Below are positions 1 through 6,802 of a stretch of DNA of 19,124 nt, in pieces. The stretch is from DASUZB01 sp036377075 (GTDB taxonomy: Bacteria; Actinomycetota; CALGFH01). The first letter of the stretch is position 1. Each line of letters opens with the position of its first letter. The stretch lies in NCBI GenBank assembly GCA_036377075.1, contig DASUZB010000266.1:1-19124 (forward strand), in the 5' to 3' direction. The notes beneath the pieces are model-generated. The model saw only the letters and a list, made by a program, of their open reading frames with translations. It was not told where the DNA came from and ran no database searches. A program made the position numbers and the translations under genes.

Positions 1-1
1 C

Positions 2-73
2 ATCCGCGGCCGCTTCGAGGGCCCGGTGACCGCTGACCAGGTCAGCGGGGCCCTCCACCCCTTGCTCGGCTGA
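2..73 (+). CDS. C-terminal end of an unidentified protein (partial, enters from the left)
   Basis: An open frame runs from the window edge to a TGA at 71-73 and reads IRGRFEGPVTADQVSGALHP then LLG and stop. Only 23 residues are visible, too few to name a family. The frame is acceptable as the tail of a soluble enzyme but could also be chance. It converges on the dehydrogenase gene on the other strand and overlaps its 3' end by 32 bp, which makes one of the two stops slightly suspect. Confidence 0.3.
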   Translation: MRGRFEGPVTADQVSGALHPLLG

Positions 74-833
74 CCGGGGTCGGGCTGAAGCGGCCGCCGC
101 CCATCACGCGGCGGTACAGCGGCGGCACCAGGATGCGGAGGACCGGGAAGACGGCGTACGGGCGCGGCACGTAGCGCTCCGGCCGCCGCCTCAGCGCCGT
201 GTCCACGATCGCGTCGGCCACCTTGTCGTCGCGCGAGACCAGCCAGCGGGTCGCGCGCCGTTCCAGCAGCTCGCGCTGGGGGAAGCCCTCGGTGGCGACG
301 AACCCGGGCAGCACCAGGCCGACGTGCACGCCGTGGCGGCGCTGCTCGGGACGGATCGAGTCGGTCCAGGCGATCAGGGCCGACTTGCTGGCCGAGTAGT
401 CGCCCCGGTACGGCATGGAGATGCGCCCAGCGACGCTCGCCACGTTGACGATCGCGCTCGGCGCCGAGCGGCGCAGCAGCGGCAGCAGCGCCTCGGTGAG
501 CCGCACCTGGGCACCGAAGTTGAGCGCCATGGTGGCCAGCACGCCGGCCGAGCCGGACTTGTCGAAGGCACCAGAGCCCGAGTTGCCGGCGTTGTTGACC
601 AGCAGGTCGAGGCGGCCGTGCTCGCGCTCGACCCGCTCGGCCACGGTGGCGGGCGCGCCCGGGTCGGTGAGGTCGACGGCGACCACGGTCGCCCCGCCCA
701 GCTCCTCGGCGAGCGCCTGCAGCCGCTCGCGCCGCCGCGCGACCAGCACCAGGCGCGCTCCTGGCTCGCGGGCCAGGCGGCGCGCCGTGGCCGCGCCGAT
801 GCCGCTCGACGCACCGGTGACGAGCGCGATCAT
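42..833 (-). CDS. Short-chain dehydrogenase/reductase (SDR)
   Basis: Classical SDR oxidoreductase of 263 aa, expected to be a cytoplasmic NAD(P)(H)-dependent enzyme; the substrate cannot be told. Visible motifs are the Rossmann glycine motif TGASSGIG (residues 6-13), NNAG (80-83), the catalytic serine in NVASVAG (near 133) and the catalytic pair Y146 and K150 in YSASK. PGFVAT (176-181) follows at the usual place. The C-terminal 40 residues are Arg/Pro-rich and hydrophobic (RRRPERYVPRPYAVFPVLRI), as in SDRs related to acyl-modifying enzymes. The frame stays open further upstream, but the ATG at 833 is chosen because the Rossmann strand begins at once and a Shine-Dalgarno-like AAGGTGAGGG lies just before it. 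It sits 47 bp downstream of the adenylate kinase on the same strand, so the two are probably co-transcribed. Confidence 0.9.
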   Translation of the reverse strand: MIALVTGASSGIGAATARRLAREPGARLVLVARRRERLQALAEELGGATVVAVDLTDPGAPATVAERVEREHGRLDLLVNNAGNSGSGAFDKSGSAGVLATMALNFGAQVRLTEALLPLLRRSAPSAIVNVASVAGRISMPYRGDYSASKSALIAWTDSIRPEQRRHGVHVGLVLPGFVATEGFPQRELLERRATRWLVSRDDKVADAIVDTALRRRPERYVPRPYAVFPVLRILVPPLYRRVMGGGRFSPTPVSRARGGGPR

Positions 834-880
834 GTCCCTCACCTTCCAGTTCAGCTTCAGCGTGCGCGGCGGCGGCCCCG

Positions 881-1468
881 CTAGCCCCGGTGCCCGCGGG
901 CGCGCGCGGCCAGCCCTTCGGCGATCCGCTCGCCGACCTGGTCCACCGAGCCGATCCCGTCGACCTGAACCAGCAGCTCGCGGCGCAGGTAGTAGTCGAC
1001 CAGGGGCCGGGTCTCGTGGAGGTAGGACTCGATGCGGCGCCGGACGGCCTCGGCGTCCTCGTCGTCGCCGCGGTCCTCGGTCCTGGCGCGCTCGGCCACG
1101 CGCCGGTGCAGCTCCTCGCTGGAGATGCGCAGCTCCACCACCGCCTGCAGCGGCGTGCCGCAGCTGACGAGGTGCCGGTCCAGCGCCTCGGCCTGCGGCA
1201 CCGTGCGCGGGAAGCCGTCGAGCACGAAGTTCCCGGCGCAGCCCGGCTCGGCCAGGCGCTCGGTGACCATGGCGATCACCACCTCGTCGGGCAGCAGCTC
1301 GCCGCGCTCCATGTGGACCCGCGCGGTCCGGCCCAGCTCGGTGCCCCGGTCGACGTGCGCCCGCAGCAGCTCGCCGGTGTCCACGTGGGCGCCGCCGAAC
1401 CTGGCCGCGAGCCGCCTGCCCTGGGTGCCCTTGCCGGCTGCCGGCGGGCCCAGCAGGACCATCCGCAT
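881..1468 (-). CDS. adk: Adenylate kinase, short-LID type
   Basis: Catalyses ATP + AMP to 2 ADP in the cytoplasm. The 195-aa protein has the P-loop GPPAAGKGTQ (residues 7-16), the AMP-binding helix segment DTGELLR (30-36), the hallmark DGFPRT (84-89) and an Arg/Asp cluster RTEDRGDDEDAE (129-140) followed by RRRIESY, which forms the short LID of bacterial enzymes lacking a zinc finger. The length fits short-LID adenylate kinases. A good Shine-Dalgarno (AGGGAGAG) precedes the ATG at 1468. A second in-frame Met at codon 3 is possible as the start. Actinobacteria normally carry adk in the secY-adk-map ribosomal cluster. Here it sits beside an SDR and tRNA genes, so it may be a second copy or a relocated one. 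Confidence 0.92.
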   Translation of the reverse strand: MRMVLLGPPAAGKGTQGRRLAARFGGAHVDTGELLRAHVDRGTELGRTARVHMERGELLPDEVVIAMVTERLAEPGCAGNFVLDGFPRTVPQAEALDRHLVSCGTPLQAVVELRISSEELHRRVAERARTEDRGDDEDAEAVRRRIESYLHETRPLVDYYLRRELLVQVDGIGSVDQVGERIAEGLAARARGHRG

Positions 1469-1540
1469 CTCGAGCTCTCCCTGTCGCGACTCCCCAGCGC
1501 GAGCGTCCCAATCGCGCTGGCGGCAGGGAGCTTCGGCCGG

Positions 1541-1546
1541 TATCCT
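1541..1546 (+). promoter_or_regulatory. Probable -10 element for tRNA-His
   Basis: GGTATCCT occurs 17 bp before the tRNA-His. TATCCT fits the actinobacterial -10 form TAnnnT. The same GGTATCCT is found upstream of tRNA-Leu (TATCCT at 16624-16629), and TAGCCT (1679-1684) precedes tRNA-Lys. No convincing -35 hexamer is seen at the expected distance. Confidence 0.4.
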
Positions 1547-1563
1547 TCGACTCGCTCCGACCT

Positions 1564-1641
1564 GGTGATCGTAGCTCAGTTGGTTAGAGCGCCGGGTTGT
1601 GGTCCCGGAGGTCGGGGGTTCGAATCCCCTCGGTCACCCCA
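1564..1641 (+). tRNA. tRNA-His (anticodon GTG)
   Basis: A full cloverleaf can be folded. The acceptor stem GTGATCG pairs with CGGTCAC, with one T-G wobble. The anticodon stem-loop CCGGG-TTGTGGT-CCCGG gives anticodon GTG, and the T-arm is GGGGG-TTCGAAT-CCCCT. The extra G at 1564 (G-1) faces C73, the identity element of histidine tRNAs. CCA is encoded at 1639-1641. Confidence 0.97.
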
Positions 1642-1693
1642 TGGTCGCGTCGCTTGGCTGCCCGACCTGCCCGTCTGGTAGCCTCGCGTCCGC

Positions 1694-1769
1694 GCGCCGC
1701 TAGCTCAATTGGCAGAGCAGCGCCCTCTTAAGGCGACGGTTCGGGGTTCGAGTCCCTGGCGGCGCACCA
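1694..1769 (+). tRNA. tRNA-Lys (anticodon CTT)
   Basis: The acceptor stem GCGCCGC pairs perfectly with GCGGCGC. The D-arm is GCTCAATTGGCAGAGC. The anticodon loop CTCTTAA gives CTT, and the T-arm is CGGGG-TTCGAGT-CCCTG. CCA is encoded at 1767-1769. It follows tRNA-His by 52 bp, and its own TAGCCT -10-like element lies just before it. Confidence 0.96.
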
Positions 1770-1985
1770 CCCACCTGAGCGCGCGGCCGGGTGCTCGGCC
1801 TCGCCTTCTGCCTCTCCTCGCACCCGGGCCCGATCCGTCGACACCTCGTCTCCGGCGCACGCGGGACCGAGGCCGTCAAGGTCAACAACCGCGACCAGGT
1901 GGTCGGCGACCGCCCCGGCCAAAGCGTCCCCACCAGGTCGTTCCCGCAGATCCCGCAGAGGTACGAGGAGCCTGGTAAATGCGCC

Positions 1986-2045
1986 GGCAATTTGCCTCCG
2001 AATTCATGGTGTGTATTAGGGTGCGACCGCCTCGGAGGTGGTCGC
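1986..2045 (+). promoter_or_regulatory. Promoter bracketed by two palindromes
   Basis: This is an AT-richer patch in a GC-rich background. A -35-like TTGCCT (1992-1997) and -10-like TATTAG (2014-2019) are 16 bp apart. The perfect palindrome GGCAA-T-TTGCC (1986-1996) overlaps the -35. A second dyad, GCGACCGCCTC (2023-2033) with GAGGTGGTCGC (2035-2045), has one mismatch in 11 pairs and covers the expected transcription start. This arrangement is typical of repressor operators; the regulator is unknown. The 216 bp between tRNA-Lys and this site show no gene. Confidence 0.5.
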
Positions 2046-2071
2046 TGCGCAAGTCCGGCATTGGGGGTGAC

Positions 2072-2926
2072 GTGGCAGGCAGCCATGAGGTCCGGACCAG
2101 GGGACGCCAGGGCGACCGCGTGCGGCGCCACCGGAGGCGGCCGCCGTCGCCGCCGGCGAGGGTGGCGCTGTGGTTGCTGGCGGGGGCCGGCCTCCTGGTC
2201 GCCCTCAGCCTGGCGACCCGCTACGGCGCCTACCGCGCCGAGGTCGCCGCGCCCGGGAGCGCCCGGGTGGCCGCCTGGAAGGTGGTCATGAAGCTGTTCG
2301 ACGTCAACAGCGAGAACAACGTGCCGACCTGGTTCTCGTCGCTGCTGCTGTTCGGCGACGCGCTGCTCGCCGGCCTGGTCGCCGCGATCGTGCGGCGTGC
2401 TGGCGGGCGCGACGCCAGGCACTGGGGCGCGCTGGCGGCGCTGCTGTCGCTGCTGTCGCTGGACGAGGTCGCCTCGCTCCACGAGCGCCTGCCCGACCCG
2501 GCCGCCGCGCTGCTCGGCGGCGCCGGTGGCGCGCTGCACTTCGCCTGGGTGCTGCCCGGCGCGCTGCTGGCCCTCCTCGTCGGCAGCGCCTTCGTCGGCT
2601 TCCTCACGCGGCTGCCTGGCGCCACCCGGCGGCTGGTCGCCACCGCCGGGGTCGTCTACCTCGGCGCCGCCGCCGGGCTGGAGAGCGTCAGCGGGATGGT
2701 GCTGGAGGCCCAGGGCGACCGCGCCATGTACCTGCTGGTCAGCGCGGCCGAGGAGGGGCTGGAGATGGTCGCCAGCGTGCTGCTGCTGTACGCCTTCATG
2801 CGCCTGCTGCGGCTGCGGCCCGACCCCGCCGGCGGCTACCACCTGTCGGCCGCCGCCCTGCCCACGACCGGCGGGGCCGTGCTGGACGTCACCGACGGCG
2901 ACGCGACCCACCAGCTGGTCCGCTGA
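2072..2926 (+). CDS. Multi-pass membrane protein of unknown function
   Basis: A 284-aa protein with a basic N-terminal tail (RVRRHRRR) followed by about six hydrophobic segments, so it should sit in the cytoplasmic membrane. Three polar signatures stand out between the helices: FDVNSENNVPTWFSS after the first helix, LDEVASLHE, and AEEGLEMV before the last helix. Clustered Asp, Glu and His near the membrane recall a metal or active site, but I do not recognise a named family and assign no function. The frame is open from an ATG at 1979, but that start would lie upstream of the likely -10 and transcription start. The GTG at 2072 with GGGGG (2063-2067) just before it is preferred; a GTG at 2162, right before the first helix, is an alternative. 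It seems to be transcribed alone. Confidence 0.75.
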   Translation: MAGSHEVRTRGRQGDRVRRHRRRPPSPPARVALWLLAGAGLLVALSLATRYGAYRAEVAAPGSARVAAWKVVMKLFDVNSENNVPTWFSSLLLFGDALLAGLVAAIVRRAGGRDARHWGALAALLSLLSLDEVASLHERLPDPAAALLGGAGGALHFAWVLPGALLALLVGSAFVGFLTRLPGATRRLVATAGVVYLGAAAGLESVSGMVLEAQGDRAMYLLVSAAEEGLEMVASVLLLYAFMRLLRLRPDPAGGYHLSAAALPTTGGAVLDVTDGDATHQLVR

Positions 2927-3058
2927 CCCGCCGGCGCCACCCCGGCGCGGGGGGGGCTGCTGCTGATCGCCGGTGAGGCCGGGATCGGGAAGACCGCGCT
3001 GGCGTCGGAGGTCGGCGAAGACCGGCCGCGGTCCTCGCCCACGACGCCGGCCTCCTGA
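2927..3058 (+). pseudogene. Remnant of a P-loop ATPase (LuxR/AAA-type) gene
   Basis: Directly after the membrane-protein stop, one frame reads ARGGLLLIAGEAGIGKTALA, then a few residues (SEVGED) and a low-complexity tail to a TGA at 3056-3058. GEAGIGKTAL is the Walker A motif typical of large LuxR/MalT-like and AAA regulatory ATPases, which normally exceed 700 aa. Neither the rest of the ATPase nor a start codon with a ribosome site is present. It is best read as a short decayed fragment left by a deletion. Chance resemblance is unlikely over about 16 matching residues. Confidence 0.6.
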
Positions 3059-3107
3059 GCTAGGGTAGCCAGCCTGGTCCACCGTCCTGGATCGGGAGGA
3101 GGCAGGC

Positions 3108-3572
3108 GTGAGCATGCGGACGGCACAGGTGCCACCGACCAACCCCGCGCTGGTCCGGCATGCCGAGATGCGGGCGCAGAGCGTCCAGAACCGCATCGCC
3201 GACACGATCACGCGGTTCGCCGGGTCGATGGCGTTCGTCTACATCCACGTGCTCTGGTTCGCCGTCTGGATCGGCTTCAGGGTCGAGCACTACCCGTTCG
3301 GACTGCTCACCATGATCGTCTCCCTGGAGGCGATCTTCCTGTCGACCTTCGTGATGATCAGCCAGAACCGCGCCGACGCCCGGCGCCAGGTCCTCGCCGA
3401 CCACCAGTGGCAGATCGTCCAGGAGGAAGAGGGGCAGAACGAGGAGCTGCTGCGGCTCTCCAACCAGATCCTCGAGCTGACCAGGGCGATCCACGTGATG
3501 ACCGCGTCCAAGGCCGAGCCCGCCGGCGGGCGGGCGGGCGGCTCCGGCACGTCCGGGTCGCCCGGCTCGTAG
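3108..3572 (+). CDS. DUF1003 family membrane protein
   Basis: A 154-aa protein matching the DUF1003 pattern: an amphipathic lead-in (QNRIADTITRFAGS, residues 27-40), two membrane helices (about 38-56 and 63-83) with the conserved PFGLLTMIVSLEAIFLSTFV between 63 and 82, and then a charged coiled-coil-like tail (ISQNRADARRQVLADHQW onward, with EEEGQNEELLRLSNQILEL). The last 18 residues are Gly/Ser-rich. The molecular role of the family is not established. GGGAGGAGG at 3094-3102 supports the GTG at 3108; an ATG two codons later is also possible. TAGGGT at 3061 could be its -10. It stands 93 bp before the start of the next gene, which has its own promoter-like sequence. Confidence 0.88.
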   Translation: MSMRTAQVPPTNPALVRHAEMRAQSVQNRIADTITRFAGSMAFVYIHVLWFAVWIGFRVEHYPFGLLTMIVSLEAIFLSTFVMISQNRADARRQVLADHQWQIVQEEEGQNEELLRLSNQILELTRAIHVMTASKAEPAGGRAGGSGTSGSPGS

Positions 3573-3584
3573 CGCTGGCGGGGA

Positions 3585-3645
3585 TTACCGCAACGCAGAA
3601 TGGCGATCTATGCTCCGAAGAGTGCGTGCCTGCCCGATGGCACGC
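3585..3645 (+). promoter_or_regulatory. Promoter and leader hairpin ahead of the usp-sdh operon
   Basis: TTACCG (3585-3590) and TATGCT (3609-3614, TAnnnT form) are spaced 18 bp apart. They are followed by a perfect 7-bp stem, GCGTGCC (3624-3630) with GGCACGC (3639-3645), with an 8-nt loop. The hairpin would lie in the 5' leader about 8 nt before the Shine-Dalgarno GGAGG (3653-3657). It could affect translation or message stability; no T-run follows it, so it is not a normal terminator. Confidence 0.4.
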
Positions 3646-3665
3646 GCCCCTCGGAGGTGGAGCCC

Positions 3666-4208
3666 GTGCGTCGGTACCTGGTGGTCGCCAACCAGACCCT
3701 CGGCGGCGAGGAGCTCGTCGGCGTGATCCGCGAGCGCATCGCCGCCGGGCCGTCGCACTTCCACCTGCTCGTCCCCGCCACCCCGGCGGACGAGCTCGAC
3801 CCCGGGTACCTCGCCCGCGCGGAGGAGCCGGCGCGGCCGGCCGCCACCGCCGGCGAGGAGGGGCTCGACCGCCTGCAGGCCAGGCACCTGCTGGAGGACG
3901 AGCTCGACGAAATCGACCACACCGAGTCCAGCGAGGACCACGGCCGGCGGCTGGCCCGCGAGCGGCTCGCCCACGAGCTCGCCCACCTGCGCGGGCTCGG
4001 CGCGGACGCCAGCGGCGAGGTCGGCGTCAGCGACCCGGTGGAGGCGGTCGGGGTGGTGCTGCACCGCTGGGAGTTCGACGAGGTCATCCTCTCCACCCTG
4101 CCGGGGAAGAGCTCGCGCTGGCTCGCGAGGGACCTGCCGTCGCGCATCCGGCGCAGCTTCAAGCTGCCGGTCACCCACGTCACCGGCCCCAGCGTGCCGG
4201 CGACCTGA
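3666..4208 (+). CDS. UspA-like (universal stress fold) protein
   Basis: A 180-aa soluble protein. It begins with the beta strand RRYLVVANQTLGGEELVGVI and continues with FHLLVPAT (strand 2), a long acidic charged middle section (ARAEEPARPAATAGEEG, then DELDEIDHTESSEDH), and a C-terminal part VSDPVEAVGVVLHRWEFDEV followed by ILSTLPGKSSRWLARDLPSR and VTHV. The last block is the recurrent signature of an actinobacterial UspA-like group. I infer a nucleotide-binding-like fold; no substrate is known. The frame is open back to 3600, but the GTG at 3666 has a clear GGAGG at 3653-3657 and lies after the likely -10. Its stop is 19 bp before sdhC, so it probably leads the sdh operon. Confidence 0.75.
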   Translation: MRRYLVVANQTLGGEELVGVIRERIAAGPSHFHLLVPATPADELDPGYLARAEEPARPAATAGEEGLDRLQARHLLEDELDEIDHTESSEDHGRRLARERLAHELAHLRGLGADASGEVGVSDPVEAVGVVLHRWEFDEVILSTLPGKSSRWLARDLPSRIRRSFKLPVTHVTGPSVPAT

Positions 4209-4227
4209 CATCCTTGAGGACGAACCG

Positions 4228-5004
4228 ATGAGCTCGAGCACGGTCACCCGACCACGGGCGGCGGTCGCCGCGCGCACCCTGCGCCGCGACACCTGGTGGC
4301 TGGCGCCGCTGGTCACCGTGGTGGTGCTGGGCGGCTTCGTGGTCTACGGCACCTGGGTCGCCCTGGTCGGCCGCGACTACTTCGCCGACCCCTACCTGTC
4401 CCCGTTCTACTCGCCCTGCCTCGCCGCCAACTGCGTCCGGCCGACCTGGCAGGTCGTCGGCGGCTGGTGGAAGCTCTCCCCCGCCCTGCTGGTGCTGCCG
4501 TTCCCGCTCGCCTTCCGGCTCACCTGCTACTACTACCGCAAGGCCTACTACCGCTCCTTCTGGTGGGCGCCGCCGGCCTGCGCCGTGCCGGACGCGCGCG
4601 CCCGCTACAGCGGCGAGACCCGCTTCCCGCTGATCCTGCAGAACGTGCACCGCTACTTCTTCTACCTGGCGTTGCCGTTCCCGCTGATCCTGACCTGGGA
4701 CGCGCTGCGGGCGTTCAGCTTCCACGACGGCTTCGGCCTCGGCCTCGGCACCCTGATCCTGCTGGTCAACGCCGCGCTGCTGTGGCTGTACACGCTGTCG
4801 TGCCACTCCTGCAGGCACCTGTGCGGCGGCATGGTCGACCAGTTCTCCAAGGCGCCGCTGCGCTTCTGGCTGTGGCGCAAGGTCAGCTACCTCAACGCCC
4901 GCCACATGCTGCTCGCCTGGGTCAGCCTGGTGTTCGTCGCCCTCACCGACCTGTACGTGCGGCTGGTCGCCACCGGCGCCATCCATGACCCGAGGTTCTT
5001 CTAG
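4228..5004 (+). CDS. sdhC: Succinate dehydrogenase membrane anchor subunit (Sdh1-type SdhC)
   Basis: The 258-aa membrane subunit anchors the SdhA/SdhB head and carries electrons to quinone. Five hydrophobic segments are visible (about 25-45, 85-103, 140-158, 172-192 and 225-248). The size, single-subunit form and position before sdhA-sdhB match the mycobacterial Sdh1 anchor (Rv0249c type), not the separate SdhC/SdhD pair of E. coli. It is notably rich in cysteine and histidine: YSPCLAANC (C64, C69), C100, C118, HRYF (H141) and CHSCRHLCGG (C192, H193, C195, H197, C199). The mycobacterial Sdh1 anchor is reported to hold a membrane-embedded Rieske-like [2Fe-2S] cluster; these residues could serve the same end. 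Shine-Dalgarno GAGGAC precedes the ATG. Only 3 bp separate it from sdhA. Confidence 0.88.
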   Translation: MSSSTVTRPRAAVAARTLRRDTWWLAPLVTVVVLGGFVVYGTWVALVGRDYFADPYLSPFYSPCLAANCVRPTWQVVGGWWKLSPALLVLPFPLAFRLTCYYYRKAYYRSFWWAPPACAVPDARARYSGETRFPLILQNVHRYFFYLALPFPLILTWDALRAFSFHDGFGLGLGTLILLVNAALLWLYTLSCHSCRHLCGGMVDQFSKAPLRFWLWRKVSYLNARHMLLAWVSLVFVALTDLYVRLVATGAIHDPRFF

Positions 5005-5007
5005 AAC

Positions 5008-6801
5008 ATGACCGAGTACGAAAGCCACGAGTACGACGTCGTCGTCATCGGCGCGGGCGGCGCCGGCCTGCGGGCCGCCGTCGCAGCGCACGAGCTGGGC
5101 GCCCGCACCGCCCTGGTGTGCAAGTCGCTGCTCGGCAAGGCGCACACGGTGATGGCCGAGGGCGGCATCGCGGCCGCCATGGGCAACGTCTACCCCGACG
5201 ACAACTGGCGGGTGCACTTCCGCGACACCATGCGCGGCGGCAAGATGCTGAACTCCTGGCGCATGGCCCAGCTCCACGCCCAGGAGGCCCCCGACCGGGT
5301 GTTCGAGCTGGAGGAGTGGGGCGCGCTGTTCGACCGCACCCCCGACGGCCGCATCCTGCAGCGCGACTTCGGCGGCCACCGCTTCGCCCGCCTCGCCCAC
5401 GTCGGCGACCGCACCGGCCTGGAGATGATCCGCACGCTGCAGCACCGGGCGGTCAGCCTCGGCATCGACGTGTTCATGGAGTGCACCGTGATGCGCCTGC
5501 TGACCGATGGCGGGCGCGTCGCCGGCGCGGTCGCGTACTGGCGCGAGTCCGGCCGGCTGGTGCTGTTCCGCGCCAAGGCGGTGGTGATCGCCACCGGCGG
5601 CATCGGCAAGGCCTGGAAGGTGACCTCGAACTCCTGGGAGTACACCGGCGACGGCCAGGCGCTGGCGCTGTGGGCCGGGGCCGACCTGGTCGACATGGAG
5701 TTCGTGCAGTTCCACCCGACCGGCATGGTCTGGCCCCCGTCGGTCCGCGGCATCCTGGTCACCGAGGGCGTGCGGGGCGACGGCGGGGTGCTGCGCAACT
5801 CCGAGGGCAAGCGCTTCATGTTCGACTACATCCCGGAGATGTTCCGCGCCGAGACCGCCGACACCGAGGAGGAGGCGGACCGCTGGTACGACGACAAGAC
5901 CGTGCGGCGCACCCCCGACCTGCTGCCCCGTGACGAGGTCGCCAGGGCGATCAACAGCGAGGTGAAGGAGGGCCGCGGCAGCCCCCACGGCGGCGTCTTC
6001 CTCGACATCGCCTCGCGCCGCGACCCCGCGTACATCCAGCGCCGCCTGCCCTCCATGTACCACCAGTTCAAGCAGCTGGCGGACGTGGACATCACCAAGG
6101 AGCCGATGGAGGTCGGGCCGACCTGCCACTACGTGATGGGCGGGGTGCGGGTCGACCCCGACAGCCAGGAGGGCACCGTGCCCGGGCTGTTCGCCGCCGG
6201 CGAGGCCGCCGGCGGCATGCACGGCGCCAACCGGCTCGGCGGCAACTCCCTCTCCGACCTGGTGGTCTTCGGCCTGCGGGCGGGCCGCTACGCGGCCGAG
6301 TACGCCAAGGGCCTGCGCGAGCTGCCGGCGGTCGACGACCGCCAGGTCGACGCGGTGGCGCGCGAGGCGCTGCTGCCGTTCGAGCGCGACCAGGGCGAGA
6401 ACCCCTACACCGTCCAGCAGGACCTGCAGGACTGCATGCAGGACCTGGTCGGGATCATCCGCACCGAGGACGAGCTGAAGACCGCCCTGGACCGCATCGC
6501 CAGCCTCAAGGAGCGCGCCGCCCGCGTCCGGGTGGAGGGCAACCGGCAGTACAACCCCGGCTGGCACCTCGCCCTCGACCTGCCGTCGATGCTCACCGTT
6601 GCCGAGTGCGTCACCCTATCGGCACTTGAACGCAGGGAGAGCCGCGGCGCCCACACCCGCGACGACTACCCCAAGCCCGACGCGGAGTTCGGCAAGGTCA
6701 AGGTGGTGCTGCGCCGGCAGGACGAGGAGCTGGTGGTGGCCCGTGAACCGCTCGCCGAGATGCCCGACGACCTGAAGCAGCTCTTCGAGGAGCCACGCTG
6801 A
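5008..6801 (+). CDS. sdhA: Succinate dehydrogenase/fumarate reductase flavoprotein subunit
   Basis: A 597-aa FAD subunit that oxidises succinate to fumarate in the TCA cycle on the cytoplasmic face of the membrane. The FAD-binding fold starts at VVVIGAGGAGLRAA (residues 11-24). H46 in KAHTVMAEGGIAAA is the expected covalent FAD attachment site. The substrate-site motifs FHPTG (235-239) and GPTCHYVMGG (370-379, with H374) are present, as is the second FAD motif GLFAAGEAAGGMHGANRLGG. The C-terminal helical domain is complete (ENPYTVQQDLQDCM, and RRESRGAHTRDDYP near 550). Length is normal for the family. The ATG follows sdhC by 3 bp, with CGAGG within the sdhC end as ribosome site. The direction of reaction in vivo (succinate oxidation or fumarate reduction) cannot be read from sequence. 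Confidence 0.96.
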   Translation: MTEYESHEYDVVVIGAGGAGLRAAVAAHELGARTALVCKSLLGKAHTVMAEGGIAAAMGNVYPDDNWRVHFRDTMRGGKMLNSWRMAQLHAQEAPDRVFELEEWGALFDRTPDGRILQRDFGGHRFARLAHVGDRTGLEMIRTLQHRAVSLGIDVFMECTVMRLLTDGGRVAGAVAYWRESGRLVLFRAKAVVIATGGIGKAWKVTSNSWEYTGDGQALALWAGADLVDMEFVQFHPTGMVWPPSVRGILVTEGVRGDGGVLRNSEGKRFMFDYIPEMFRAETADTEEEADRWYDDKTVRRTPDLLPRDEVARAINSEVKEGRGSPHGGVFLDIASRRDPAYIQRRLPSMYHQFKQLADVDITKEPMEVGPTCHYVMGGVRVDPDSQEGTVPGLFAAGEAAGGMHGANRLGGNSLSDLVVFGLRAGRYAAEYAKGLRELPAVDDRQVDAVAREALLPFERDQGENPYTVQQDLQDCMQDLVGIIRTEDELKTALDRIASLKERAARVRVEGNRQYNPGWHLALDLPSMLTVAECVTLSALERRESRGAHTRDDYPKPDAEFGKVKVVLRRQDEELVVAREPLAEMPDDLKQLFEEPR

Positions 6802-6802
6802 C

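Noticed and set aside
1700..3211. Minus-strand open frame of 503 codons across tRNA-Lys and the membrane-protein gene
   Set aside because: It is Gln/Gly/Arg low-complexity, antisense to a tRNA and to a real gene, and has no recognisable domain. It arises from high GC.
3600..3665. Longer start for the UspA-like protein
   Set aside because: This segment contains the likely -10 and leader hairpin, and the GTG at 3666 has a much better Shine-Dalgarno.
4180..6567. Minus-strand open frame of 795 codons opposite sdhC and sdhA
   Set aside because: It is a composition shadow: repeated HPDAGG/VAVG-like text with no motif, fully antisense to well-supported sdh genes.
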